Assembly (NCBI GenBank): GCA_051294375.1
Contig: CM119265.1
Span: 3,397,844-3,461,843 of the forward strand
Length of the DNA stretch: 64,000 nucleotides
Direction of reading: 5' to 3'
DNA from: Paraspadella gotoi
Taxonomy: Eukaryota > Chaetognatha
Shown: one piece after another, positions 11,096 to 22,300 of the stretch
How the letters are laid out: each line of letters opens with the position of its first letter
Numbering within the stretch: position 1 is the first letter of the stretch
The notes under the pieces: model-generated
What the model saw: only the letters and a program-made list of their open reading frames with translations
Databases searched by the model: none
Told to the model about the DNA's origin: nothing
Program-made: the position numbers and the translations under genes

Positions 11096-14000
11096 AATAT
11101 ATAATAAATAATATTTATTGTATTCACCTTCAAATCGACTATCAAACTTCCATAGTTCAAACTGCCAATCGAGGCCGAGAATAAATAGAACAAAAAAGTA
11201 AAAGGCAAACGGCCGCAAAATGGATTGGTGGGCCAAAGGACCAAAAGAGACGGGATCGTCATGAATATTAGGTAGGAGTCGCTGGGAGAGATACAACATT
11301 GGAATGTACATTGGGCTGAGAGGTCAATATGGTTAGGGCGAGATAATACATTTACAATATGGGGTATATTTCATGGTACAGAATCTATAGAGGGGCTTGA
11401 GTACCCTGGCTGCCAACCTTCTGACGGCATTTCGGCTGCGCGATCACTATATCCAAAATGTATTCGAAGATGAACGGCAAAACGCGGAAGAAGGTTAAGC
11501 GATCTCAGCCCGGGCTAGACGTAGGATCAGTTTACATCTAGGTGTGTCAAAAAGTTAAAGACGGCTAATATGACAAATAATTGTGATTAAAACACGAAGA
11601 AATTGTACATTTGGCCTGGCTGAATTGATTTAACATATTGGCCTTGTTTTTTTTTTTTCAATTGGTTATTCTGTGCTGCATCATATGTTCGTAACCGAAT
11701 AGAAAACATTGAATCCCAGATAGTGCGACAAGCGGTGGAGTAAAATAACTAGGGTATACAATAGTATAAGTTATTATAGCGGCTAATGTAAAGTATAACA
11801 ATTTAATAATAAGCATACTGAGATTGGCGTAATAAGCGTCACCTGCCAAACTTGGGCTGTTTGCGGCATCCTTTGGGTAATAATCCGAAGGATAGAATAG
11901 AAGCTTTCAAAATTCCAGGTTTACTGCCAGGAATCCTCAGCGAGGGCGAAAGCCCGTGAGACTAGGCCAGAATCACATGGGACAAGGATGGAGCTTGTGA
12001 TAGTAGATTCACAGCTTATAAATTAATTTAAGGAATGCGTTAATCAAATGAACACATTAGGGCTCTCTTTCCAAGTAGTGCAGCCAATTTTGTTGCATTT
12101 ATCCCGGCAGAATTTATTTTTTTAACTTAAAATATTAATCTAAATAGTTGGGGGCTTCTTGGAAAATATGGTCAAGTACTGGCTCGTTATTCGCCAAACC
12201 TTTGCTAACGATTTTAAAATATATTGTAAGAAGTAGAAAAAGACAATGATCGCCAAGCAACAGCCAAAACAGTAAAACCAAGTTGGGATCAGGGCTAAAT
12301 GTGAGTTCCTTTGTGTGACGTCGGTGAACAGCCTCCTGCTGCACACGCCTAGCAGCGAATGACTAGCGTTGTAACCAAAATATCATTGAACGGGGAGTGA
12401 CAGAAGGGTAGGACTTAGATAGGACTCGATTGCATATTATGCGCATTGAGGTATATAATTATAATTTTCGGCTGAGCATATTATCTAATGCATATTTCAA
12501 AGGAGATTAAGTTAATAGCCCAAAATGTTTTGCGCAGTTTTGATTATCGAGTATCCCCTGATGGGATGCATCCGTTATGAAGCTGTATATAAGAGAATGT
12601 GATGAATTATGTTATCGATGGAGCTGATAGTGACTTATATTTCTGCATTGTAGAAGATTGCTGTAGAGACTGATGATGGATCTGTTGAAGATGTGTTATA
12701 GTCGTGGGCTGTGCCGTCGCATAGTGACGCGGCTATGGTAGAAAAGTTGTTGGGCAGGCTGCAAAAATGGTTATGGGACCTCGAGGAGCTGAAAGGAAGT
12801 GCGGGATAAACAGGTAAAGCTATATAAATATAATAGATAATATATTTAAAATCGACGGCTGAGTGCACTTCAGCGCTAATAAAAATAATACAAATGTGTA
12901 ACCGTAAGGAATGAGCATTGTGATAAATGGGGCGAATGATGAAGGATGTCGGCAACACTATTGCGACGGCCGAATCTCCAAGAGAAAAGAGGCAGCGAGT
13001 CAAACTGGGCCTGTCAAAGGCTTTTGGGGGGCTAAAGAGAAGAGGGTTTGTTTGGTGGGCTGCTAGCTACGCATTTTAGACTAATTAGTTGTTGACATTT
13101 CAGTGCATCAGAGTTTCAGGGCAGTAGTTTTACCAGGCAGCAATTCTTGACCCTGAGCTATAGGTTCGCTTATCTTCACGGGCGATCTTCGACAGCAGCA
13201 TAAGCTAGCTCATTATAACAAAGGGTATCTCTGATCAAGAGAGATAGAGCATATGAATGTAGGGTATAGGAGGCCCAAAGAAAGTGCGCCCTCGCGCAAT
13301 AGTGTTGCGGTCGAAAATATAATATATACGAAGATTGTTTAAATTCTATAATGATTAGTAAATAAAAACAAAAGAGAAAAAGAGAAAGCGAAAACATAAA
13401 AAACAGGACAAAAGTAGTTGAAAATCATTATGCTAATATTTTCGTTAATCATTGGACATTATTTGTAATAAATTAAATAATAACAAAACAATTTTACGAT
13501 AATTTTTTAAAAGATTTTATTCAGCCCCAGGCTTCATTAAGTGGTTTTAATTTTGTTAATATAAGTCTGTGGCAGAACGAAGAGAGAGAGAGCGAGACAA
13601 CCGCTTTTCAAATTCAAGTAAATGTCAACTAAATGAAGAATCGGAAATACGAATGTTTTATAATGGCGAACCGCCGGCCCGCAATCGGACCGGTCCCGAA
13701 AGAAAACCTTCTTTCAATGATCTTTCTTTTCTTTCAATGGTGTCATAATTCTATTTTTGTAATTCTGAAAATCTTAACTGAACAGTAAGAAAAAGATTTG
13801 TAATTATAATCCATTTTAGAAAAAGCTATTTAGCTATTTCTGAAAAGTAAACAAAAAAGTTCAGGAGAATAAAGAGATTGTTATTATTTTTGTTGTTAAC
13901 AATCGAAGCGAATAAAACATTTGCACATTATATTTTACAATAATTATTTGGAAATAGATGTGGTCCTAAAATTTACGTTGCTAACTTTGAAAAAATAAAT

Positions 14001-14159
14001 ATAATTTATCTAATTAATGAATTAATTTTTCTATATTTTCTTTATTTATTTATGTTTCTCTCTTTCTTTTTTGGGCTTTTATCAGTTAGTTCTCGTGATT
14101 ATCTGCTGTTGCATTATTTCTCAGAAATGATGAAAGTGGTGAGATTTCCCTCTTATCTT

Positions 14160-14963
14160 AACAAGTTTGAGCAAACAATGTCGGATCTGCCACGATCATT
14201 ATCGGGTATTAAATATTTAAGTAATTAATTAATCTAATTAATTCAAGTTAATTAATTAATTAGTCAATTAAATAATTAAACTTTGATCGCGAATCGTTTG
14301 TTTTGATTGATTAATTGACTGATTAATTAATAATTTATTAATTAATTGACTAATTTAGTTATTAACTGATTAATTATTTGATTAATTTTGTACATCTTGC
14401 ATTTACATTTGAAGTATAAAAGAAAAAGGAAGCATAATCAATTAGTGAAACAGCGTTTTTGTCTTTTTTCCATATAAACTCATTTCCACTCAAACACTTC
14501 CATCGAAACTTGATTTCCAGCTTAATCACACACTTTCCTACGACACATACAAAATTTCAGGTCAATTGCCCTACTCCACTCATGAGTAGTTGGTGTTCAA
14601 AGTAATGAAAATAATATTTTTTTTTGTTTGTTCCATTTTATCATTTCTACTTCGGAGCCGATTTCATCGAACTTTCATATGACAGACTCATATCACACCA
14701 CATTCACTACCACATACATAATTTCAATCAAATCCATCCATGCCAATTCACGAGTATTTTTCTGTTAAGGTAGGGAGTGATCGGACCGGAGACGGACATG
14801 CGTTTTTTTTTTGTTTTTGTGGCATAGGAATTTATCTATAAATATCGAGTAGTTCTGACTAGTGTAAACAAAGTTAATGGCCTGACAAGATTGAGGGGCG
14901 CGACCGATGGACGCAACAAAGTGAATTATAGAAGTCGGGATCTGCTTATAAGCAATACAAACT
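14160..14963 (+). mobile_element. Helentron-like interspersed element, copy 2
   Basis: Same start (ACAAGTTTGAGCAAACAAT, GTCGGATCTGCC) and internal blocks as the 50387 element, with two rather than three of the TTTCCACTC modules. The 3' hairpin is damaged (GGATCTGCTTATAAGC is followed by AATACA). It lies downstream of the SLC6 stop codon. Confidence 0.5.
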
Positions 14964-15603
14964 CTTGCGTAAACATTAATTGTTGCCGTGCTTTTTCTCA
15001 GGAAATGCGCGAATTACTTACTGAGGTTATTTTTAAAAGCAGGGAAATTCTTCGTCGTCTTCTTCTTCGTCGTCGTCGTCGTTGCCTTTGTTGTCTCATT
15101 CATTATTTGATAATTTTCTAACAAATTCTGACTGATTTATAGGCTAATTAAATATGTCAGTAAATTCATACTTCAGACTGCAGTGAAAGGAAATAAATTA
15201 ACTTTACTTTGGGTTTTAAAGTTATCTTGCTGGAAAGCTTCTTTTTTTATTTGATTCTAATTATTTAACTGACGAAAATATAACTATTTCTTTTATGTTT
15301 TGACTAACAAAAAACCTAAAATTCTAATTCTTTTATACAAGTTTTGTTTAAAAACTATATACATATAATTCGTTTTTATTTAAATTACCATACATTTTCT
15401 TTACATAACAATTTCTTCTCTCATTTCTCGTCGTTATTGTTGTCATTGAATGTTGTTGTTGTTGTTGTTGTTCATCCCTTCTCTCTTCTATTGATTTTGT
15501 TTGTCTCTGTCTCTCCCTCTCTCTTCGCTCTCTCTCCCCCCATTGCTCCCCCCTTTCTCTCCCGATCCTCCCTCGCCCCTCCCCTACTCCCTCTCCCTCT
15601 TCT

Positions 15604-17383
15604 CTAAAAATAAGACGTCTCGGACGGCGCTCTCGAAGACGACGACGACGGCGCCCCGTACGTCCTCATAAGGAAAGCGCCAGGCGCCGCTGACTTTCTC
15701 CTTCTTTCCTTCGGCGTCGTCGTCTCGTCGTCGTCATCGTCGTCGCCGACTCGTCCGTGGGCGACGTAAGCGGAGACGGACGCCAGCGACCAAGATCCGT
15801 GACGATGACGATGGATGCGCGGGAGGTGCAGCTGGTGATGCCTTTCCTGCCGCTGCTGCTGCGGCTCGCCCTGCAGGAAGTCGTCGTGATCGGCTTCCGG
15901 ATCGACGCGACGATATTCGCCGAATTCTCGCTCGCGACGTCGCTCCGTTCGCATCTCCCGATGCCACCAGCTTCGCTCCTTCAGCATCTGTTGCACTTCC
16001 TCGTTGGGTTTGAAGCTCCAGGCGAGGGAGTCGACGAGGTGCTTGCAGAAGGAGGAAGAGGAGGAGGAGGAGACGGAGGAGGAAGAGGAGGAGGAGGAGG
16101 ACGAACGGGTGGAGACGAGTCGGCCGAGAATCACGGAAATACCTGGAGAGAAAACAATCAATTTATCAATTTATCAATAAATAAATAAATAAATAAATAT
16201 ATAAATAAATCAATCAATCAATCAATAAATCAATAAATCAATAAATCAATCAATAAATCAATCAATAAATAAATAAATAAATAAATCAAATAAATAAATA
16301 AATAAATAAATATATAAATAAATAAATAAATCAATCAATAAATCAATAAATAAATCAATAAATCAATAAATAAATCAATAAATAAATCAATAAATCTGTC
16401 AATTAATCAATCATTACATCAATCAATGAATACATCAATAATTCTAAGTGTGGGAGCATCAATCAATTAATCAATCTATAAAAATAATAAATCAACAAAT
16501 CAATAAAAAATAAATAAGTTAATAAATAAGTTTATAAAAAAGTCGAATGATAAACTGACCCCCGCCGATGACGATAACAAAGACCAAGAGGACGAGACCC
16601 AATCCGATCCACGGACCCCAATTTGGGTAAGTGAAGTCTTGGAGGTGAGTCATCTTTTTGGGTTGGAGAATGAGGGCCAAGAGAAAGAGGCCGACCAGCA
16701 AGACTGGCATCATGCACCAAAGGGTTCGCCAATAGATGGAGATTCTGTGGAAGAGAATGATGGAATTGATTGGATTTAACTAATTGATTTATTGATCGGT
16801 CGATGGATTTATTGATATCTTGATTGAAGTATTAATTGTAATTCATTGATAGTGAGAGAGATAGTAATAATTGTTATTGTGTTAGTGACAGAAGCTTCAT
16901 ATATAAGCAGTCCTGAGCTTTCGGATCAGGCTGTAACACCGTGTTTACAGGCGGGTTAAGCGCCCCATCCCTCTTAACTACCAGACGACCACCTGAGGCT
17001 AGAACCCCGGACCTTTTGGGTTGGGAGGCGAATGGCTTGCCTCCGGCACCAATGGCGCGTTGATGAACGGTTGGTGGATTTTAGTCCACCATAATAGATT
17101 GGATCGATTAATTGATTAGATTGATCGCACAGTTAATTCACTGATTGATTGATTGATTGATTGATTAAATAATTGATTGATTTAATGTTTAATTTGATTG
17201 ATTGATTAATTGATTGATTGGTTATATTCCCGATTACTTAGTGCCGATTTTAAACTCTACGAGATGAACGAAATTCTTGAGGCCGAAAATGTAGACGACA
17301 GAGATTCCCTGAAGGGCGGCGAGAAAGAGAAGAGGGAGGGCGCCTCCGTAGACGTCGAGAATGTCCAACAGGTAATAGCCAAT
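15604..17383 (-). CDS. SLC6-family transporter, 3' exons (TM10 to C-terminus)
   Basis: Three exons with matching phases. Exon 17238-17383 (acceptor TTTTTTTTCAG) encodes GYYLLDILDVYGGALPLL and VYIFGL, the TM10 region. Exon 16560-16744 encodes ISIYWRTLWCMMPV and DFTYPNWGPWIG, the TM11-TM12 signature of SLC6 proteins. Exon 15604-16142 finishes TM12 and encodes a long cytosolic tail with poly-Ser and poly-Asp tracts, ending ETSYF, a class I PDZ-ligand-like terminus. SLC6 carriers move small solutes across the plasma membrane with Na+ (usually Cl- too). The substrate cannot be told. The exons join the 23-24 kb group across the Gypsy/gap region; exons for TM5-TM9 are missing here. The intron at 16145-16555 is filled with AAATC/AATA repeats. 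Confidence 0.85.
16855..17095 (-). repeat. Dispersed tRNA-like short repeat (family B)
   Basis: Lies in the intron between the TM11-12 and TM10 exons. Read on the minus strand, it begins with TGGTGGACTAAAATCCACCA, a perfect 7-bp stem. It then has GGAGGCAAGCCATTCGCCTC, AACCCAAAAGGTCCGGGG, the B-box-like GGGTTCTAGCC, and ends near GTCACTAACACAATAAC. The structure fits a tRNA-derived SINE of about 230 bp. Confidence 0.6.
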
Positions 17384-17439
17384 CTGAAAAAAAATCAATT
17401 AAATCAAGTAATGGCCAATCTGGAAAGAAAAGTTAAATA

Positions 17440-17640
17440 AAGTTAAAGTTTATTTATTATTTGAAATTGGTATAACCGATATAAAAACTATCCATTTATA
17501 TAACGACCTTGGACAGGCTTATGGTGGTTTAAAGCCTTCTTACGTGATAATAACATAGCAAGCTTTTTATCGCAAGCTTTCAATCGAGACTCGCTCTCAG
17601 TCTCAATATTATATTATATTATTATATTTTATTGATAATA
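17440..17640 (+). repeat. Dispersed repeat (family C)
   Basis: Shares GAAATTGGTATAACC, ACTATCCATTTATATAACG, CTTGGACAGGCTTATGGTGG and GAGACTCGCTCTCAGTCTC with 10190-10370 (noisy copy), 56545-56680 and the split copy at 62190-62620. About 170-190 bp long, no coding capacity, no clear tRNA relation. Confidence 0.5.
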
Positions 17641-17842
17641 TTGAGAAAATCGCTCACCCTGAGAACCAACGGGAGTCCACAGAGAAAACTGATGCAACAT
17701 AAAAGCATCCAAGTTAAAGTTTTGTGATTCTTTATTTTTGGATATCGATTCTGAAAGGTAACAGTATTTTAAACCCATGGGTTAAATATGAGTTTGAAGC
17801 TGAGTAAGAAAGAAAATAATATAATAATAATACTAATAATAC

Positions 17843-17877
<35 letters not shown>

Positions 17878-18007
17878 TTAATAATTATATTAATAATATT
17901 AATCATAATAATAATACCTAATGACTCAATTGGCAATGCGTGACGCTAAACGAGCCAGAGACAGGGTCCTAAACTCCCTTGGCCAACAGGTGAGATCCCG
18001 CACCCAG

Positions 18008-18107
18008 NNNNNNNNNNNNNNNNNNNNNNNNNNNNNNNNNNNNNNNNNNNNNNNNNNNNNNNNNNNNNNNNNNNNNNNNNNNNNNNNNNNNNNNNNNNNN
18101 NNNNNNN
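18008..18107. other. Assembly gap of exactly 100 N
   Basis: Round-number gap on the left side of the Gypsy element. It means the junction between the SLC6 intron and the element was scaffolded, not read through. Confidence 0.9.
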
Positions 18108-18206
18108 GCGCTAACGACGCCAACTTTAACTTCCGGTGCCATCCACATTGGTGAAACCGACGACGAATCCTTTCCAACCTTCAACGGCCCAACATCAAGC
18201 ATATCG

Positions 18207-19304
18207 ATGAGCGATCCCCGAGAGACTCGCCAAACCGCCCGCCTACGACAACAAACGACTCTCAACGTTCCACAAATCTTCTACCCAGGCCGCCGCTCCC
18301 GGGAGACGTCTCCAAACAGCCTGGTCGACGCGACTGACGCGCCTCCCTTCGATTTTCCGCCAACGTCACCCGACATCGGAAACCTCGCTCACGCCAACGG
18401 CGAAATGGCGACCGCCCCCGGCTCTGACGAGACAGAGGCGCTGCGCTCAGCCCTTGCAGCGGCGCTGAAAGCCCTCGAGAAGAAGAAGAAACCGGAATTG
18501 CCGTCCTTTGACCCCAGAAATATTGACATTTGGATTCGCAGGGTCGAGGCGGCATTTGTCCGCGCCAGCATCAGGGAAGCAAGCGAGAAGTTTGCACATC
18601 TCGAGTCAAAAATAAGCGTAGACGCCAACCCGCGCGTCAACGCGTTTCTCTACGGCGACCCATCGGAAGCCAAATGGACGGAGTTTGTCGCCTACCTCCG
18701 TAAAGAGTACGGCATGACGCCGCGACAGAAAGCGGCGCTCCTCCTCGACGGTTTTGGCCGCGACGGTCTACGCCCGTCCCAACACTTAGCGCGACTGGAG
18801 GAAAAAGTTAAGGCCGTCACCATTGACGACATCAAGAAGGAAACGGTAGTCAGGGGTCTACCCCTCGAAGTGAGGCGTGCCCTTGAGGACAAAGTCGATG
18901 ACTGGACGGCGTCGCAACTCGCCGACGCCGCTGACAAATTCTTCGACTCGGAAGGGCGCCCGACTCTCGCAGCACCGGCTTCGACGATCAACTCCACTAC
19001 CATCGACAATCGTGGCGAAGACTCAGAGAGTGAAGCCGATAACGACAACGGCGGCGTCAACGCCATTCAAGGTCAACGCCGTGACCAAAATCGCCCGCAG
19101 CAGTCTAGCTGGCGCCCCAGCACATCCAGCGGCTCATCAACACATGCCCGCCCGCCAAATGCACGCCTTAAGCAGATATGCCGCTGGCACTTAAAGTTTG
19201 GAGACGCTGCTTACCGCTGCGAACGCGGTTGCGCCCGTAAAAGCGAACGCCGTGACAGGAAGGAGCCGCAGTCGGGAAATGGCGCCGCGGGCCAGCGCAG
19301 GTGA
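18207..19304 (+). CDS. gag: Gypsy Gag-like protein
   Basis: 365 residues. It forms the particle coat and binds element RNA in this family. An N-terminal basic/Pro segment is followed by a helical capsid-like part (LPSFDPRNIDIWIRRVEAAF through LADAADKFF, about residues 98-248), then an acidic linker. The C-terminal Cys/His motif is ICRWHLKFGDAAYRCERGC (about 327-345), as in many arthropod and flatworm Gypsy Gags that lack a classic CCHC knuckle. It ends in a basic tail. The stop TGA at 19302-19304 overlaps the pol frame, which is -1 relative to gag. Confidence 0.8.
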   Translation: MSDPRETRQTARLRQQTTLNVPQIFYPGRRSRETSPNSLVDATDAPPFDFPPTSPDIGNLAHANGEMATAPGSDETEALRSALAAALKALEKKKKPELPSFDPRNIDIWIRRVEAAFVRASIREASEKFAHLESKISVDANPRVNAFLYGDPSEAKWTEFVAYLRKEYGMTPRQKAALLLDGFGRDGLRPSQHLARLEEKVKAVTIDDIKKETVVRGLPLEVRRALEDKVDDWTASQLADAADKFFDSEGRPTLAAPASTINSTTIDNRGEDSESEADNDNGGVNAIQGQRRDQNRPQQSSWRPSTSSGSSTHARPPNARLKQICRWHLKFGDAAYRCERGCARKSERRDRKEPQSGNGAAGQRR

Positions 19305-22300
19305 ACGCTGTGCCCCGCGCCAAAGATGATTCACCCGACAACTTTCTGCTTCATGTGAAGGACGCCAGCGACGGCCGCCATTGGCTCGTCGACGGCGGCG
19401 CCCTCATCTCCCTTGTTCCGCCCACCCTGGCGCAGAGAACAGCAGGACCGGTTGGACCCCAGCTCCAAGCAGCCAACGGCAGCCCCATCAATTCCTATGG
19501 TGTTGTACATCGGCGTATTGTCCTCGGCTCAAGAGTTTTCCCTTTTGACGTCATCGCGGCCGATGTGACGCAGAATATATTGGGCGCCAATTTCTTAGCT
19601 GAATTCTACCTAGCCCCCAATCACCGTGATGGCACCCTAATTGATTTACGTGATCTCTCGACAATTGCATGCGACATTTCGGAGGCCAGTCCTCCATCTC
19701 GCGTAAACTTTATCGATCAGAAAGATAATAAATTCTATCAGCTCCTCGACCGTTACCCGACATTATCAACACCGACTTTTGAAATCAAGGCGCCAAAACA
19801 CGGGGTAAAGCATCACATCCCAACCTTTGGAAGACCATGCCAAGCAAGAGCCCGGCGCCTTCCCCCCGAAAAGCTCGCCGTCGCCAAGGCAGAGCTGGAG
19901 AAGCTCGTCGCTCTGGGCATCGCAAAACGAGCCAAGAGCTCATGGTCCTCGCCACTCCTGTGCGTCCCCAAAGCCGACGGAGGATGGCGCTGCTGCGGAG
20001 ATTTCCGCCGACTAAATTCGAAAACAAAGGACGACAAATACCCCGTCAAACTCCTAGCCGACTTCAATGCGGAACTCGCAGGGAAGAAAATCTTCTCAAA
20101 AATAGATTTACTCAAAGGCTACCACCAAATCCCGGTAGCAGACGAAGACGTGCCCAAGACGGCGGTCATCACCCCCTTCGGTCTCTTCGTCTTCCTCAGG
20201 ACGCCGTTCGGCCTCAAAAACGCTGGGCAGGACTTCCAGCGTATGATGGATGAAATACTCGGCGATATCCCTCACACGTATGTTTACCTAGACGACATCC
20301 TCGTCGCCAGCAATGACGAGGAGGAGCATCTGAAGGACCTCAAGTCGGTTTTCGACTCCCTCGCCGACAACGGGTTGGTAGTTAACCGGAAAAAGTGCAT
20401 TTTGGGCGAACAGTCCTTAGAGTTCCTCGGTTACTTGGTGGATGCGACCGGCGTCAAGCCTCTCCCACACAAAGTCGAAGCAATTCGCGCCACCAACCCG
20501 CCCACTACCGTAAAGGAGCTGCAGAGGTTTCTCGGTATGGTGAACTATTATCGGCGCTTTATTCCAAAAGCAGCTCACCATGCCGCGGCGCTCTACGACA
20601 TACTCGCTGGAAAACCGAAGCAACTCAACTGGTCGGAGAAATGCTCGGCGTCGTTCAATGCCGTCAAAGAGGCATTAGCCAATGCTGCACTACTCCGCCA
20701 TCCGCAGACCAACGCGCAACTGGCGCTCACCACCGATGCCTCCGACATTGCCGTAGGTGCCGTGCTCGAGCAGAGGACGCCACAAGGATGGGAACCTCTA
20801 GCATTTTTCTCTGCGAAACTCGACGAGGCGCAACGCCGATGGCCACCATTCGACAGAGAACTTTATGGAGCCTTCAGAGCGTGCCGACACTTCCGCCACT
20901 GGCTGGAGGGGAGATCTTTCACCCTATACACAGATCACCAGTCCCTAATCCATGCCCTGCATAAGAACTCCGAGCCACAGACTACGCGTCACAATTTTCA
21001 ACTGTCTGTGATATCGGAATTCACGACCGACATCAGGCATGTACGCGGCAAGGCCAACGTAGTAGCCGATGCCCTGTCGAGGCCCAACCCGCCGCCAATC
21101 GCCGCAGTCGACCGTCCAGTGCCCGCGGAAAAGACCCAAGACCTCTACAGTACCGTCAACGCCATAGGGCAAGAAGGCGTCGATTTGGAGGAAATGGCGC
21201 GCCACCAAACCCTCGACCGCGACTTTCAGCGTCTCTCCCAAGACGCCAGAACAGGACTCCAGTTCCGAAAAGTCAAAGTCGGCAACCAGGAACTGTTCGT
21301 CGACATCTCGAACGGACCCGCGAGACCATTCGTCCCAGAGTCCTGGCGTAGGAAAATCTTTGATGCCATCCACAGCCTCGGCCATCCCGGCGTCGCCAGA
21401 ACCCGCGAGACCATCGCCTCAAAATTCGTCTGGCCATCCCTGAAGGCCGATGCGACCCGCTGGGCAAGGGAATGTGTCCCTTGTCAACAGGCAAAGGTCA
21501 CCCGTCACGTGACACCAAACATTGGCGAATTCGAAGTTCCAGCAAGGCGTTTCCACCACATCAACGTGGACATCACCATTATGCCAGCATCAAATGGCTT
21601 CAAAAACTTGCTTACAATCGTAGATCGATTCTCGAGATGGCCTGCAGCCATCCCCATGACAGATATGTCGTCCACATCTGTAGTCGACGCCCTCACCCAC
21701 GGCTGGATCGCCAACTTTGGCATTCCATCAAACATCACCACTGACCGCGGTGCCCAGTTCGCTTCCACCATCTGGACTCAATTGGCGCAGAGCTGGGGCA
21801 TCAAGCACTCCCAAACAACAGCCTACCACCCGCAGTCAAATGGGTTAGTGGAACGCTTCCACCGTCGCCTGAAGGAAGCATTGATTGCGCTCGGCAACCA
21901 AGAGCCTCACCAATGGTTTTGGAAACTGCCATCAGCCCTGCTCGCCATCAGGACCACAATCAAACCGGACATTGGAGCGTCTCCAGCCGAGTTGGTCTTT
22001 GGCGAGGGCCTGGCAGTCCCTGGAGATTTACTCCCGCCGCCAATCGACGAAGACGACCGCCTCCATGACCAGCGTCGACGACTGCGAAACAATCTTCGCC
22101 TTGAAGTCGAACGACTTCAACCGACGGAAACGTCGGCACATCGAGCCCCTCGACTCTACCTTCCAGAAACCCTGATCGATGCCACACACGTTTTCGTTCA
22201 ACGCGCGGGAGTCAACCCCCCCCTCACCGCGCCATACCATGGACCTTATCGCGTCGTCTCCCGTGACAACCTTAACTTTAAAGTTGATGTGCCAGGTCGA

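Larger units (their letters stand above)
8278..13310 (-). pseudogene. SLC6 transporter exons in the error-rich copy
   Basis: Frameshifted counterparts of the SLC6 exons, minus strand: C-terminal exon about 8278-8850, TM11-12 about 9291-9483, TM10 about 9975-10122, TM4 about 12180-12440, loop-2 exon about 12520-12790, TM3 about 12880-13010 and TM1-2 about 13150-13310 (cut by the junction). Two more are seen only here. About 11125-11310 includes FYFFVLFILGLDWQF, which fits SLC6 TM8. About 11840-11990 includes PGSKPGIL and TAQVWQ in split frames, which fits the TM5 region. The breaks look like sequencing errors, so this is not evidence of a true pseudogene. Confidence 0.6.
5942..13316. repeat. 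Error-rich tandem copy of the 13.3-24 kb segment
   Basis: From the motif AATATATACGAAGATTG onward this stretch repeats, in order, the sequence starting at 13317. It includes the helentron-like repeat, the SLC6 exons and the intervening repeats. It differs by single-base insertions every few bases, and its copies of exons are frameshifted. It ends inside an SLC6 exon at about 13310, where the second copy begins. It lacks the Gypsy element and, at 10760-12110, keeps transporter exons that are absent from the second copy. It is either a real tandem duplication written in raw reads or, more likely, a false duplication from gap filling. Confidence 0.7.

Noticed and set aside
15757-16188. Plus-strand 143-codon ORF
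   Set aside because: Shadow of the minus-strand SLC6 exon; the minus strand has the acceptor and phase match.
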